From positions 124,001-188,000 of the forward strand of contig WOUR01000008.1 of NCBI GenBank assembly GCA_009772935.1: a DNA stretch of 64,000 bases, written 5' to 3'. Below are positions 1-9,695 of this stretch, piece by piece; position 1 is the first letter of the stretch, and each line of letters starts with the position of its first letter. Source of the DNA: Rhodospirillaceae bacterium. Lineage in GTDB: Bacteria; Pseudomonadota; Alphaproteobacteria; Reyranellales; Reyranellaceae. A model generated the notes under the pieces. It had not been told where the DNA came from. It did no database searches and was given only the letters and a program-made list of their open reading frames with translations. The position numbers and the translations under genes were made by a program.

Positions 1-1
1 C

Positions 2-1276
2 GCGATGCCCTGGGTGATGGCCCTACTCGCCCCCGGCATGCGCGACGATCCGCCGACCTTCGCCATGGCCGTCGAGTTCGGCCGCATCGCCTTTCCCTAC
101 CTGCTGTTCATCTCGCTGACCTCCCTCTATGGCGGCGTGCTGAACGGCATCGACCGCTTCGCCCATGTCGCCGCGACGCCGGTGATCCTCAATCTCGCCC
201 TGATCGCCGCAGTGCTGGGGCTGACGCCGTTGCTGCCCAACGCGGGCTATGCCGCCTCGATCGGCGTGGCGATCGCCGGCGTGCTGCAGTGGGTCTGGCT
301 GCTGGTCGCCTGCGGTCGCGAGGAGGTCGGCATGGCGCTGGTGCGGCCGCGCTGGACTCCGCGGGTGGCGCGGCTGGTGAAGCTCGCGACGCCGGTAGCG
401 ATCGGCGGCGGCGCGCAGCAGATCAGCGTCGTGCTCGACGTGGTCTGGGCCTCGCTGCTCCCCGTGGGGACGATCTCCGCACTCTACTATGCCGACCGCA
501 TTGCCCAGCTGCCGCTGGGCGTCGTCGGCATCGCCATCGGCACGGCGCTGCTGCCGCTGCTCGCCCGCGAGCTGCGCGCCGGCAACACGCAGTCGGCCAT
601 GACCAACCAGAACCGCGCCCTCGAGTTCGGCCTGCTGTTCAGCCTACCGGCCGCCGTGGCCCTCTGGCTGCTGGCCGATCCGATCATCCGCGTCCTGTTC
701 GAGCGCGGCCGGTTCCTGCCCGAGGATACGTTGCGTTCCGCGAGTGCCCTGGCCGCCTTCGCCGTCGGACTCCCGGCCTTCGTGCTGGTCAAGGCGCTGG
801 CCCCCGGTTTCTTCGCCCGCGAGGATACGCGCACGCCGCTCTACGTCGCCCTGGCGGCAATCACAGCCAACGTGCTGCTGAACGTCTATTTCCTGTTCGC
901 CACATCGTTGGAGTTGGTCGGCATCGCGCTCGCCTCCTCCCTGTCGGGGTGGCTGAACGCGGCGCTGCTGGCCGCCGTCCTGCGCCGGCGCGGACAATGG
1001 ATCCCGGACGGGCGCCTGATCTCGCGCGGCGTCCGTATCGTCGGCGCCAGCGCCGGCATGGGTGTGACCCTTTGGTTCGGCCTGCACTGGTTGGCCAGGC
1101 CCCTGGCGCGCGCCGACATCGAGGGCGGCCTGGCGCTGGCTGGCGTCTGCGCGATCGGGATCGCGGCCTATGCGCTGCTGGGCGCCGCGCTGGGCGTGGT
1201 GAGGATCTCCGAGCTGCGCTACGTGATGCGCCGCCAGCCCGGCCTCAGGTCAGCCGACCCAGGCGAACAACCGTGA
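2..1276 (+). CDS. murJ: Lipid II flippase MurJ (MviN), 3' part
   Basis: This is an integral inner-membrane protein of the MOP/MVF family that flips the peptidoglycan precursor lipid II to the periplasm. The reading frame is open from the window edge, so the first ~90 residues of the usual 510-530 are missing; the Met at base 5 is internal. What remains is about 424 residues of hydrophobic helices. It includes the family motif SLYGGVLNG (around residue 40 of the visible part) and a charged loop FERGRF typical of MurJ. Its 3' end overlaps the convergent deacylase gene by 32 bases. trpS lies a few genes downstream. The family call is firm. Confidence 0.93.
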   Translation, partial: AMPWVMALLAPGMRDDPPTFAMAVEFGRIAFPYLLFISLTSLYGGVLNGIDRFAHVAATPVILNLALIAAVLGLTPLLPNAGYAASIGVAIAGVLQWVWLLVACGREEVGMALVRPRWTPRVARLVKLATPVAIGGGAQQISVVLDVVWASLLPVGTISALYYADRIAQLPLGVVGIAIGTALLPLLARELRAGNTQSAMTNQNRALEFGLLFSLPAAVALWLLADPIIRVLFERGRFLPEDTLRSASALAAFAVGLPAFVLVKALAPGFFAREDTRTPLYVALAAITANVLLNVYFLFATSLELVGIALASSLSGWLNAALLAAVLRRRGQWIPDGRLISRGVRIVGASAGMGVTLWFGLHWLARPLARADIEGGLALAGVCAIGIAAYALLGAALGVVRISELRYVMRRQPGLRSADPGEQP

Positions 1277-2186
1277 CGCCGGGCCGCAACGGCCGGCTCG
1301 ACGAAGGCATGACCAGCACGCAATCGTCGTAAGGCGTCGTCACAGGCTCGTCGTCGTCGTGGCCCAACACGGTGCCCGCCTTGGCGATCACGTCCTGGCC
1401 CTCGAAGCGCTGCGCCGGCGTAAAGTTGCCGCGCTTAGTGGCGACCGCATGGGTCACCTCGACGACGCGCTGGCGGGCAGGCGTCGGCTGGCGCCAGCCG
1501 GCCGGCAGATCGGCCTCTCCGAGCGCCCCTGTCTCGACGAGAAAGCGCGCCGTCACGTCCTTGGCGACGACGACAGAGGAGGCACGCCAGTGCTGGCCGG
1601 TCTCGATCAACAGCGCGTTCTTGGGGCTGTCGGGATCGCCGAACCCGCCATAGTCGCGCATGCGCATGCCGGCGGCATGGCCGGCGTCGCGCACGATGTC
1701 GACCGGGGTCCCGATCCTCTTCGCGAAGGCCACGCCCTTGTCGAGCGGGCCGGACAGCATCAGGGGCACGCAATCGTCGTGCATGGAATGGAGGTCGAGC
1801 AGCAGGTCGGCGCGCTCGACGAAGGGCTTCAGCACCTGGGCCCGCCTCGTCTCGACGGTGGTCGCGGGATTGTCGAGCCGGCCCCACACCCGGTTGAAGT
1901 CCTCGTCGACCAGACGCGACTTGAACGGCGTACGCGCATCGAACGCGTGATAGGCCTCGATATTGTTGAAGGACAGGATCAGCGTGCCCTTGCGCGGCTT
2001 CACCTTCATGTCGAGCAGCGCGTCGACCACGATGGCGCCCGAAACCTCGTTGCCGTGCGTCAGCGACGCCACCATCACCGTCGGACCGGGCGTGCCACTC
2101 TCCAGCACGTGGATATAGGGCGCGGCACCCTTCTCCCAACGGCGCAGGTCGGGGAAGGCGAATTCGATCGGCGGATTATCGGACAT
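1245..2186 (-). CDS. Succinylglutamate desuccinylase/aspartoacylase family protein
   Basis: Zinc-dependent deacylase of the AstE/AspA (M14-like) family, 313 residues, expected to cleave an N-acyl or amide bond of a small molecule. Visible family marks are the zinc-site HGNE (in SLTHGNEVSG), the arginine-rich stretch EDFNRVWG, and the second zinc histidine in LLLDLHSMHDD. A C-terminal beta domain follows. A longer frame starts at a GTG at 2258, but those 24 extra residues are not family-like, so the ATG at 2186 is chosen, although no clear ribosome-binding site precedes it. It lies near an MFS carrier and a solute-binding protein, which suggests use of an imported N-acylated compound; that is inference. 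Its tail overlaps murJ. Confidence 0.82.
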   Translation of the reverse strand: MSDNPPIEFAFPDLRRWEKGAAPYIHVLESGTPGPTVMVASLTHGNEVSGAIVVDALLDMKVKPRKGTLILSFNNIEAYHAFDARTPFKSRLVDEDFNRVWGRLDNPATTVETRRAQVLKPFVERADLLLDLHSMHDDCVPLMLSGPLDKGVAFAKRIGTPVDIVRDAGHAAGMRMRDYGGFGDPDSPKNALLIETGQHWRASSVVVAKDVTARFLVETGALGEADLPAGWRQPTPARQRVVEVTHAVATKRGNFTPAQRFEGQDVIAKAGTVLGHDDDEPVTTPYDDCVLVMPSSSRPLRPGVTVVRLGRLT

Positions 2187-2276
2187 AGATTTGGGACCGT
2201 TGTAATGCTGAAGGGGATACTGAAGACTAAGCTCAACTTGTCCAACGTCAAAACCCACCGAATCGTTGAATGTTCG

Positions 2277-3104
2277 ATGTTCTTCAGCCGGCCCAACCTG
2301 AAACCTCTCAACATCGACCTCATTTCAATCGAGGGTGGTGGCAGTTGCCCTGCCCAATTCTGGGGACAGACAGCCGATGGACGCTCCCTCTACATCCGGT
2401 ACAGAGGCGGCCATTTCGGCGTGGAGTGCGAAGACGTCAAACTGATCGATGCTTGCATCGGCCCGGGATTGCACGGCGACTTGTTGATGGAGCAGGCATG
2501 CGATCTGGCCGGCCTCACAGTTCGTGGGAAGCAGATGGTCCTGTCGGAAGAAGCGCGTCTCGAAGCTGCAGAACATGGACCCATTCTCGATTGGTCTGGC
2601 CGAACGACTTACTGGGAGAGAGATTTCCAGTGCGCGCCGGCACATGCCTTGCATTTTATCGATGCACTCCAGCTTCGCTATCCGCGCGGCGTTCTGCTGG
2701 AGATTTACTTTGAAAGCCTGCCCCTGAAGGGTACGGACACTCACGGTCTGTTCCGCGCTTGCCGTTTGCGAAAGAGATTATCGGAATGTCCAGACCAAGG
2801 CGTGGTTGCCTTCGGTGTCGAGGCAGACGATCAGGAAATTGCCGGCATCGTGGAGAGCCGCGACGTCAAGCTGAGCGCCGTGGCAACTGCGTTCCGATAT
2901 TCGATGCATTTCACCTATCGCTCCTGGAATCCCATCGGGAAGAAATCCGGTTTCTCCTGGGAAGAGGCGCGCCGCGACGAAGACGGCAGGTGGCCGTTGC
3001 GGGGATCGGTGCGCACAGCTTTCGCAAGCCAGGATCTTGCCGCTAGGGCATTCGTGGATACCGCTGTATCCGTCGCCGAGGCATGCTTCCCCGAGCCCAC
3101 ATAA
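2277..3104 (+). CDS. Hypothetical protein of unknown family
   Basis: I do not recognise this 275-residue protein. It starts at the ATG at 2277 (MFFSRPNL). An earlier in-frame ATG at 2205 is possible, but neither start has a good ribosome-binding site. There is no signal peptide or transmembrane segment. It is a mixed alpha/beta sequence with the glycine-rich N-terminal SIEGGGSCPAQFW and the stretch RYRGGHFGVE. Base composition looks lower in G+C than the flanking genes, with less third-position G/C bias, which may mark acquired DNA. It ends 11 bases before the MFS gene and could be co-transcribed with it. The frame stays open far upstream only because it runs antisense to the deacylase gene. 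Confidence 0.55.
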   Translation: MFFSRPNLKPLNIDLISIEGGGSCPAQFWGQTADGRSLYIRYRGGHFGVECEDVKLIDACIGPGLHGDLLMEQACDLAGLTVRGKQMVLSEEARLEAAEHGPILDWSGRTTYWERDFQCAPAHALHFIDALQLRYPRGVLLEIYFESLPLKGTDTHGLFRACRLRKRLSECPDQGVVAFGVEADDQEIAGIVESRDVKLSAVATAFRYSMHFTYRSWNPIGKKSGFSWEEARRDEDGRWPLRGSVRTAFASQDLAARAFVDTAVSVAEACFPEPT

Positions 3105-3115
3105 GAGAGAAGCGG

Positions 3116-4399
3116 ATGACACGCACGCGTTACCGCTGGTTCATCGTCTTCCTGCTGTTCGCGATCACCGTCGTGAACTACATCGACCGGGCGGCCCTCT
3201 CCTACGCCATCCCCCTGATCCAGCGCGATCTCGGCCTGTCGCCGGAGGCTACGGGCGCCATCCTGGGCGCGTTCGGCCTGGGCTATGCCGTAACGACCCT
3301 GCTGGGTGGCTTCGCCGTCGACCGCTATGGGGCCCGGATGATCCTCACGCTTGCAGCCGTGCTGTGGAGCCTGTCGATCGGCGTCACGGCGCTCGCAACC
3401 AGCGTGACGATCCTCTATGCAGCCCGTGTGCTGCTGGGCGTCGCGGAGGGGCCCAACTTTCCTGCCCTCACCGGCGCGGTCAGCCACTGGCTGTCGCCTC
3501 ACGAACGGGCGACGGCACTGGCGAATGCGCTGCTGGCGGTCCCACTGGCGCTGGCGATCGGCGGTCCGCTGGTGACGGTGCTTCTCGGCTGGCTCGACTG
3601 GCGTCTCACTTTCGCGGCGTTGTTCGCGCTCTCCGCCGCCTGGATTCCACTCTGGTACTTCTTTTTCCGGGACGACCCGTTGCAATCCCGGTTCGTGAAT
3701 GCAGCGGAGCTCGCCCATATCCGCAGGGTCGAGCCCGGCGTCACTCCGGCCCCGCACGTGGTACTAAAATCCTGGCCGGAGCCCGGCGTGCTCAAGGAAC
3801 TGCTGACCAACCGCACGCTGCTCGCGAACTACTGGGCCTTCTTCGTCTTCGGCTACTTCCTGTTCTTCTTCATGACCTGGCTGCCGAGCTACCTGGAACG
3901 CAAGTACGGGCTGAACCTCGCCTCCGTCGGCCTGTTCTCCGTCCTGCCCTGGCTGTCCGCGGCCTTCCTCCTGTGGGCGATGGGCCGCTGGTCAGACCAT
4001 CTATTGAAGACCACCGGCAGCATGCGCATTTCGCGCTCCTGGCTTATCGCCGGCAGTCAGCTGGTTGCAGCCCTAGCGGTCGTGCCGGTGGCCCTCACCG
4101 ACAATCTCACCGTCGCCGTCGCCGGCATCACCGTGGCCGTTGCGGCGTCGATGGGGGCCAACGCCGCCTACTTCGCGGTGAACGTCGACATCGTACCGCG
4201 GCGCGCCGCGACCGCGCTCGGCCTGATGGATCTGGCCTTCGCCATCGCCGGCTTCCTGGCGCCCGTCATCACCGGCTGGGTGCTGAACCTGCGCGGCTCC
4301 TTCGTCGACGGCTTCCTGCTGATGACGGCGCTCGCCCTCTCTTCGGTGTTGGTGGTCCTGCTGTTCCACCACCCCGACAGGGATCGCGAGAAAGCGTGA
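3116..4399 (+). CDS. MFS transporter, anion:cation symporter type
   Basis: Twelve-helix major facilitator of 427 residues, resembling the ACS branch (hexuronate, glucarate, tartrate and phthalate carriers), so an organic-anion importer in the inner membrane is likely. TM1 carries the characteristic VVNYIDRAALS followed by IPLIQRDLGLSPEATG. The loop 2-3 motif appears as GGFAVDRYGAR, and TM5 has the GVAEGPNFPA motif. The ATG at 3116 is preceded by AGAGAGAAGCGG, a reasonable Shine-Dalgarno; an upstream Met at 3083 would add hydrophilic residues overlapping the previous gene. The adjacent AspA-type deacylase and solute-binding protein suggest a carboxylate or acyl-amino-acid substrate, but this cannot be read from the sequence. 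Confidence 0.85.
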   Translation: MTRTRYRWFIVFLLFAITVVNYIDRAALSYAIPLIQRDLGLSPEATGAILGAFGLGYAVTTLLGGFAVDRYGARMILTLAAVLWSLSIGVTALATSVTILYAARVLLGVAEGPNFPALTGAVSHWLSPHERATALANALLAVPLALAIGGPLVTVLLGWLDWRLTFAALFALSAAWIPLWYFFFRDDPLQSRFVNAAELAHIRRVEPGVTPAPHVVLKSWPEPGVLKELLTNRTLLANYWAFFVFGYFLFFFMTWLPSYLERKYGLNLASVGLFSVLPWLSAAFLLWAMGRWSDHLLKTTGSMRISRSWLIAGSQLVAALAVVPVALTDNLTVAVAGITVAVAASMGANAAYFAVNVDIVPRRAATALGLMDLAFAIAGFLAPVITGWVLNLRGSFVDGFLLMTALALSSVLVVLLFHHPDRDREKA

Positions 4400-4402
4400 T
4401 GC

Positions 4403-6193
4403 TCAGCCCTCACGATACCAGTTCGCGAGATCCCAGGTGTTGTTGTCCCAGCCGCTGATCTCGAGCACGAGGTCCGAAGCGGCGGCGGCAGCGTTCGGCC
4501 GCATCACCAGCGGGAGCACTACGTAGTTCTCGATCACCAGCTCGTTGCACCGGATGAGCAGGGCGGCCCGCTTCACCGGATCGAGTTCGACCTGGGCCGC
4601 CTTGTGCGCGTCGTCATATTCCTTGTTCTGCCAGCGCGTGATGTTGCGGCCCTGCCACTTGTTGTCCTTGGTGGCCGCCTCCCACGAGCAGAACTGACGC
4701 AGGAAGACCTCGGGATCGGGCGCGTTCATGCCGTTGCTGTATTCCTGAAGGTCGGCATAGAACTTGGTGTAGGTGTCGGGATTGGCGACGTCGGAGGAGA
4801 AGAACACCGAGGCCGTCACCGACTTCAGCTCCATGTCGATGCCGGCCCGTTGCGCCGCCTGCTTGATGATCTGCTGCGTCTTCTGGCGCGGCTGGTTGAT
4901 CGAGGTCTGGTAGACGAACTTCAGTCTCTTGCCGTCCTTGGTCCGCACGCCGTCGGCGCCGCGCACCCAGCCGGCCTTGTCGAGCACGGCATTGGCCCTG
5001 TCGACATTGAACTCATAGGACGTGTTCTTCGAGCGGAAGCGTTCGGGATTGTTGATGTAGTTGGCCGTCGCGATACCGATGCGGCCGTAGATGTGATCCT
5101 GGATCGACTTCTTGTCGATCACCAGCGAGAGCGCCTCGCGCACCGCGCGCTCCGACAGGATCGGATGCTTCGTCTTGAGGCTCGACCGCTCGCCATCGAC
5201 CTCGGTCCACGGATCGGTGTTGTTCAGCTGCATGTGCTCGATGCCGCCGCCCAGGGTGATGATCACCCGTCCCTTGCCACCCTTCTCCATGCGTACCAGG
5301 ATTTCGTCCTCGACCTGCAGGTTCCAGGCGAAGTGATATTCGCCGGTCTGCAGCACGGCTCGCGCCGCCGACACCGCATCGCCGCCGCCCTTCATCTCGA
5401 TCGCATCGAAATGCGGCCGGTTGGGTTCGTGATAGTCGGTGTTGATCTCGCCGGTGACGAGGTCGCCCGGCTTGAAATCCCTGAATTTATACGGGCCGGT
5501 TCCCACGGGCTTGAGGTTGGTCGGCGCCTCGCGCGACTTCGCGCCCGTATAGTCGCCGAACAGATGCTTCGGGATGATGCAGCCCGCCCAGCCGACGAAC
5601 GTGTCGGCCCAGAACGGGGTCGGCTGCTTGAACGTCACGCGCACGGCGTGGTCGTCGACCTTTTCGACCGTGACGTCCCTGTAGGAGCCGTTCGACACCG
5701 TCGCCGTGGCGGGATTGCTCGAATACTGCCAGGTGAAGACCACGTCGTCCGCGGTGAACGGCCTGCCGTCGTGCCAGCGCACGTCCCGCTTCAGCTTCCA
5801 GACCACCCAGAGCCCATCGGCCGACAGGGTCCCGTCGGCCCGGTTGGGGATCGAGGCCGCGAGCTTGGGCCGCAGGTTGCCGTCGCGGTCCCAGGCCGCC
5901 AGCGGCTCGTAGAACAGGCGCGAGGCGTCCTGGTCCTTGGTGCCGACCGCGAAATGCGGATTGAGGAGCGTCGGCCCCTGCCACCACATCACCTTGAGCA
6001 GGCCGCCGCCTCCGCGCTTGATGGGCTTGTAGACCGGCCGGGATTGCGCCATCGCCACGCCGGACAGCGCCAGGAGCTGGGTCGCCATGGGTGCGGTCAG
6101 ACCCGCCGCCGCCAGGCGTCGGATGAAGCCGCGGCGCGACAGCCGGCCGGCTTTCACCTTGTCGACGAGACTCCGCAAGCCACGCTCGTTCAT
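4403..6193 (-). CDS. Tat-exported ABC substrate-binding protein, family 5 (DppA/OppA-like)
   Basis: Periplasmic solute-binding protein of 596 residues, family SBP_bac_5 (peptides, opines, nickel, other amines). The N-terminus carries a twin-arginine signal, SRRGFIRR at residues 19-26, a hydrophobic stretch and a cleavage site near AMAQ (residue 50). Family features are EPLAAWDRDGNLRPKLAAS, the DVRWHDGRPFTADDVVFTW segment and VREALSLVIDKKSI. GGAGG six bases before the ATG at 6193 fixes the start; the open frame extends further upstream. No permease or ATPase gene adjoins it, so it is an orphan that must work with components elsewhere. It is convergent with the MFS gene, with a three-base gap. 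Confidence 0.88.
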   Translation of the reverse strand: MNERGLRSLVDKVKAGRLSRRGFIRRLAAAGLTAPMATQLLALSGVAMAQSRPVYKPIKRGGGGLLKVMWWQGPTLLNPHFAVGTKDQDASRLFYEPLAAWDRDGNLRPKLAASIPNRADGTLSADGLWVVWKLKRDVRWHDGRPFTADDVVFTWQYSSNPATATVSNGSYRDVTVEKVDDHAVRVTFKQPTPFWADTFVGWAGCIIPKHLFGDYTGAKSREAPTNLKPVGTGPYKFRDFKPGDLVTGEINTDYHEPNRPHFDAIEMKGGGDAVSAARAVLQTGEYHFAWNLQVEDEILVRMEKGGKGRVIITLGGGIEHMQLNNTDPWTEVDGERSSLKTKHPILSERAVREALSLVIDKKSIQDHIYGRIGIATANYINNPERFRSKNTSYEFNVDRANAVLDKAGWVRGADGVRTKDGKRLKFVYQTSINQPRQKTQQIIKQAAQRAGIDMELKSVTASVFFSSDVANPDTYTKFYADLQEYSNGMNAPDPEVFLRQFCSWEAATKDNKWQGRNITRWQNKEYDDAHKAAQVELDPVKRAALLIRCNELVIENYVVLPLVMRPNAAAAASDLVLEISGWDNNTWDLANWYREG

Positions 6194-6318
6194 CGATGCC
6201 TCCATCGCGATCGTCGAAGCTACCCTTGCGCTCCTGCTATGCTGCAAGATGCGTGCAGTTGGATGGCAACAGCTTGAGCCGGCGTCGTCAACCGGCCACG
6301 GGCAATCGAGGATACGAC

Positions 6319-6753
6319 ATGATCGCTTCGAAGAAGGCCACGAGCCTGCGCGCCGCTCTGGGCGTCGCCATCTCCGCCCTCTTTGCGACCGCCTCCCTCG
6401 CCGCGGACCCGCCTGCCAAGGACTGCAATCAGGTGCAGGACTACAAGGAGATGGTCGAATGCCATACGCGTGACGCGGAAACGACCAACGCCAAGGTCGC
6501 GCAAGCATATGAACTCCTCATGAAAAGACTGGGCACCTCGCCCGCCGCGGAAGCGCTCGGCCGGTCGCAGAAGGCCTGGCTCGAATATCAAACCAGCTAC
6601 TGTGCCTTCGTGGCCCTGGCGAACGAAGGCGGGAGCATCGTGCGCCTGACCCGTGCCCTGTGTACCGCGACCATTGCGAAGGCTCGCCTGCATGAGCTCG
6701 AGTATCAGGTCGATTGCCGGGAAGGCTTCTCGGGCTGCTTCAAGTCGCGCTGA
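6319..6753 (+). CDS. Lysozyme inhibitor LprI-like (DUF1311) secreted protein
   Basis: Small exported protein of 144 residues. A Sec signal peptide (about residues 1-29, ending SLAA) precedes a domain with the DUF1311/LprI pattern: CNQVQDYKEMVECHTRDAE, then LGRSQKAWLEYQTSYCAF, with spaced cysteines that could form disulfides. Members are envelope proteins, some of which inhibit lysozyme; the physiological role here is inferred only from family. The ATG at 6319 follows CGAGGATACGAC, a usable ribosome-binding site, and the signal peptide begins right after it. It is divergent from the solute-binding protein gene and upstream of trpS. Confidence 0.72.
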   Translation: MIASKKATSLRAALGVAISALFATASLAADPPAKDCNQVQDYKEMVECHTRDAETTNAKVAQAYELLMKRLGTSPAAEALGRSQKAWLEYQTSYCAFVALANEGGSIVRLTRALCTATIAKARLHELEYQVDCREGFSGCFKSR

Positions 6754-6866
6754 TGCCTTGATTACGTCTCGGGACTGCGCGATACCCGCCCGCCCCTGGC
6801 CTTCCACCGGCGGGGTGCGCGGAGGTCCAAACCCCGCGCCATCGACCTTATTCGGAGTCCACATCC

Positions 6867-7940
6867 ATGACCGAGACGACAACCGCCGCGACCGGCGCGC
6901 CCAATGCGCATCTCGCCGCCTACGAGGCGCGCGGCCTCAAGGGCCGCATCCTTTCGGGCGTGCAGCCCACCGGCAATCTCCATCTCGGCAACTATCTCGG
7001 CGCGATCCGCAACTTCGCGCGCCTGCAGAACGACTACGAATGCCTGTACTGCGTGGTCGACCAGCACGCGATCACCGTCTGGCAGGAGCCGGCCCAGCTC
7101 GCCGCGCAGACGCGCGAGATCGCCTCGGCCTTTCTCGCGGCCGGCGTCGACGGCACGAAGCAGATCGTGTTCAACCAGTCCATGGTGCCCGAGCACGCGC
7201 AGCTCGCCTGGATCTTCAACTGCGTGGCCCGCATGGGCTGGATGAGCCGCATGACGCAGTTCAAGGAGAAGGCCGGCAAGGACCGCGAAAACGTGTCGCT
7301 GGGCCTGTTCGCCTATCCGGCGCTGATGGCGGCCGACATCCTGATCTACAAGGCCACGCACGTGCCGGTCGGCGAGGACCAGAAGCAGCATCTCGAGCTG
7401 ACGCGCGACATCGCCATCAAGTTCAACAACGATTTCAGCCAGCCCGACTTCTTCCCGATCACAGAGCCGCTGATCTTCGGTGCGGCGACCCGGGTCATGA
7501 GCCTGCGCGACGGCACCAAGAAGATGAGCAAGTCCGATCCGTCGGACTATTCGCGCATCAACCTCACCGACGATGCCGATGCAATCGCCCAGAAAATCCG
7601 CCGCGCCAAGACCGATCCGCTGCCGATGCCCGACACGCTGGAAGATGCCGAGAAGCGGCCGGACGCCGACAACCTGCTCGGCATCTACGCCGCCCTCGCC
7701 GACCAGGAGAAGGACGCCGTGGTGACCCAGTTCGCCGGCAAGCAGTTCTCCGAGTTCAAGACGGCGCTGACCGAACTTGCCGTGGCCAAGCTCGGCCCGA
7801 TCGGCGCGGAGATGCAGCGGCTGATGAAGGACCCCGGCCATGTCGACGGCGTGCTGCGCAACGGCGCCCAGCGCGCCCGCGCCGTCGCCGCGCCGATCCT
7901 CGACGAGGTCTACCGCGCGGTCGGCTTCCTCAAGCCGTAG
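6867..7940 (+). CDS. trpS: Tryptophan--tRNA ligase
   Basis: Class I aminoacyl-tRNA synthetase that charges tRNA-Trp, 357 residues, slightly longer than the usual ~335-350 because of a short N-terminal extension. The Rossmann signature is present as [17 protein letters not shown] (the HLGN form of HIGH), and the second signature is [11 protein letters not shown]. The motif [18 protein letters not shown], which binds tryptophan and ATP, is intact. CGGAG sits about ten bases before the ATG. It is convergent with the heparinase-like gene with only three bases between them. Family and function are secure. Confidence 0.97.
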   Translation: MTETTTAATGAPNAHLAAYEARGLKGRILSGVQPTGNLHLGNYLGAIRNFARLQNDYECLYCVVDQHAITVWQEPAQLAAQTREIASAFLAAGVDGTKQIVFNQSMVPEHAQLAWIFNCVARMGWMSRMTQFKEKAGKDRENVSLGLFAYPALMAADILIYKATHVPVGEDQKQHLELTRDIAIKFNNDFSQPDFFPITEPLIFGAATRVMSLRDGTKKMSKSDPSDYSRINLTDDADAIAQKIRRAKTDPLPMPDTLEDAEKRPDADNLLGIYAALADQEKDAVVTQFAGKQFSEFKTALTELAVAKLGPIGAEMQRLMKDPGHVDGVLRNGAQRARAVAAPILDEVYRAVGFLKP

Positions 7941-7943
7941 CCG

Positions 7944-9695
7944 TCAGCCTTCCATGCGCGTGAGGGCCCACTTCACGGTGGTACCCTCCGGCGGGACCTG
8001 GCCGACCAGGACGATCTGCTCGGTGCGGCGCACGCGCCCCTCTTCGCCGAGATAGATGCTCTCGGCCAGGCCGATGCCGGCACCGGTCGCGCGCAGCCGC
8101 CAGCCGCGGCCGCTGGGCAGCCGCATCAGCACGGCCTGACCGCTCTGCGCCAGGGTCGCCTTGACCGTCGGATGCAGGTGGAAGCGCACGATGTAGCGAC
8201 GGTCCGGCACGGTGACCGGCCTGCCTTCGTAGCCGAGGAATGAATCCTCGCCGCGCAGATCGCCGCCGTCCGGCGACAGCCACAGGCGGCGGCGATGGAT
8301 GATGCCGTAGAGCGAGCGGTAGCCGTCGTGGCACATGTCGAGCCACTGGGCGCCGGCATCGTCGGCCCGGTCGATCAGCACGTTGCCGGCCCGATACTCC
8401 AACGCGCCATGGTTGGTGATCTCGGTTGAATTGACGTCGTCGACCACCGCCGTCGAATGCGCGGCCGTGAAGCGCATGAAATGCTGCCAGTCGCGCGGCG
8501 CGCCGGGATAGGTGCCGCAGTTCACGATCAGCCGCTCGTGCGCGGCGCTCATCTCGAAGCTGAGCGTACCGGCATGGGCAATGCCGTCCATGCCGCGGCC
8601 CGGCGGACTGCCGGCATCGGCGATCACCAGCGAGGTCCCGGCGGCCAACCGCTGGAAGCCGCTGGCCAGCGCCATCGCCGGCGCGACTTCGCCCGAGCCG
8701 GTGCGCGCCAGCACGAGGTCGATCAGGCGGCGGTCGCCTTCCCAGGTGCCGTTGAACAGCGCCAGCCCGCCATCGCCATGGCGAAAGAAACGCAGCATCG
8801 GCGCCATGCGGTCGATCGCAGCCACCAGTTCGGCCGGGGCGCGGCGCTCGGCGGACGCCAGGGCGGCCCGCACGTCGATCAGGTGGCGCAGGACCGTGAG
8901 CTGCAGGTGAGGCGCGCGTTCCGCGACGATGCCGTCGTGCAGCACATAGCGCTTCAGGAACTTCGAGAGTCGCGCCAGCGACTGATCGAGACTCTTCTCG
9001 AAGGTCTTGCCATCGCGGATGAAGGCGAGGTCGGCGAAGATCAGCGCCTTGTAGACGGAAACCGCTTCGTGTCCGACCATGCCACGGCGCGCGACTCGGC
9101 GCAGATGCACCCGCTGGCGACCGAGCGAGAACACGAAGCGGGCCGAGAAACCGGGATCGGCCGCCGCGGCCATCCATTCATAGTGCCGGATCCAGGCGAC
9201 CATGCGCGCCGCCAGGACGTCGCGCTTCCATGTCACCGGCGACCAGCGCCATTCACGGTTGGTCCAGTCGTCGACCAGCTTCGCGGCGAGCAGCGCGCCG
9301 TGCGGATCGCCGTTGTCGCGCAGGTCGCGCAGCCAGGCGAAGCCGTTCAGCGCATCGAGCCAGAGCGGCGCAGCGCCGGCGCGCTGCCACGGCGGATCGT
9401 CCGAATCGGGTAGCACCACGCCGGCGCTGCCGCAGGCGGCGAACTCGCCGGCCAGCAGCAGCCGCTGCCCGAGCACCGGATCGCCCGGCCAGGAATCGGC
9501 GGCCACCGCGAAGAAACTGCGCGGCGTGGCCTGGCTCAGGGTCAGGGAATAGAGTGACGACCCTAGGAGCCAGCGGCCGAACGCGCGACGCTCTCCCTTT
9601 GCCACGGCAGACGGGCGCGTCGGAACGGAACGGAGGGGCCGGGCGCCGGAGACCAAAGGTTCCCCGGGCCGTCTTGTGTCAGCGACCAACGTCAT
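7944..9695 (-). CDS. Heparinase II/III family protein
   Basis: Protein of 583 residues with an N-terminal (alpha/alpha) toroid-like region and a C-terminal beta-sandwich heparinase II/III domain. The second domain shows the AHSTAVVDD motif (residues ~400, like AHNTVVVDG of the family), then DMCHDGYRSLYGIIHRRRLWLS. The N-terminal half has FNGTWEGDRRLIDL. There is no signal peptide, as in other alphaproteobacterial members, often found near RsmB and thought to act on an intracellular or envelope polysaccharide; the substrate is unknown. The start at 9695 has only a purine-rich AAAGAACGAAAAG leader. The gene points away from the hsp20 promoter region. Confidence 0.85.
   Translation of the reverse strand: MTLVADTRRPGEPLVSGARPLRSVPTRPSAVAKGERRAFGRWLLGSSLYSLTLSQATPRSFFAVAADSWPGDPVLGQRLLLAGEFAACGSAGVVLPDSDDPPWQRAGAAPLWLDALNGFAWLRDLRDNGDPHGALLAAKLVDDWTNREWRWSPVTWKRDVLAARMVAWIRHYEWMAAAADPGFSARFVFSLGRQRVHLRRVARRGMVGHEAVSVYKALIFADLAFIRDGKTFEKSLDQSLARLSKFLKRYVLHDGIVAERAPHLQLTVLRHLIDVRAALASAERRAPAELVAAIDRMAPMLRFFRHGDGGLALFNGTWEGDRRLIDLVLARTGSGEVAPAMALASGFQRLAAGTSLVIADAGSPPGRGMDGIAHAGTLSFEMSAAHERLIVNCGTYPGAPRDWQHFMRFTAAHSTAVVDDVNSTEITNHGALEYRAGNVLIDRADDAGAQWLDMCHDGYRSLYGIIHRRRLWLSPDGGDLRGEDSFLGYEGRPVTVPDRRYIVRFHLHPTVKATLAQSGQAVLMRLPSGRGWRLRATGAGIGLAESIYLGEEGRVRRTEQIVLVGQVPPEGTTVKWALTRMEG

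Noticed and set aside
4604..6277. A 557-codon plus-strand frame opposite the Tat-exported SBP gene
   Set aside because: Antisense shadow caused by high G+C; the SBP has signal peptide, ribosome-binding site and family motifs.
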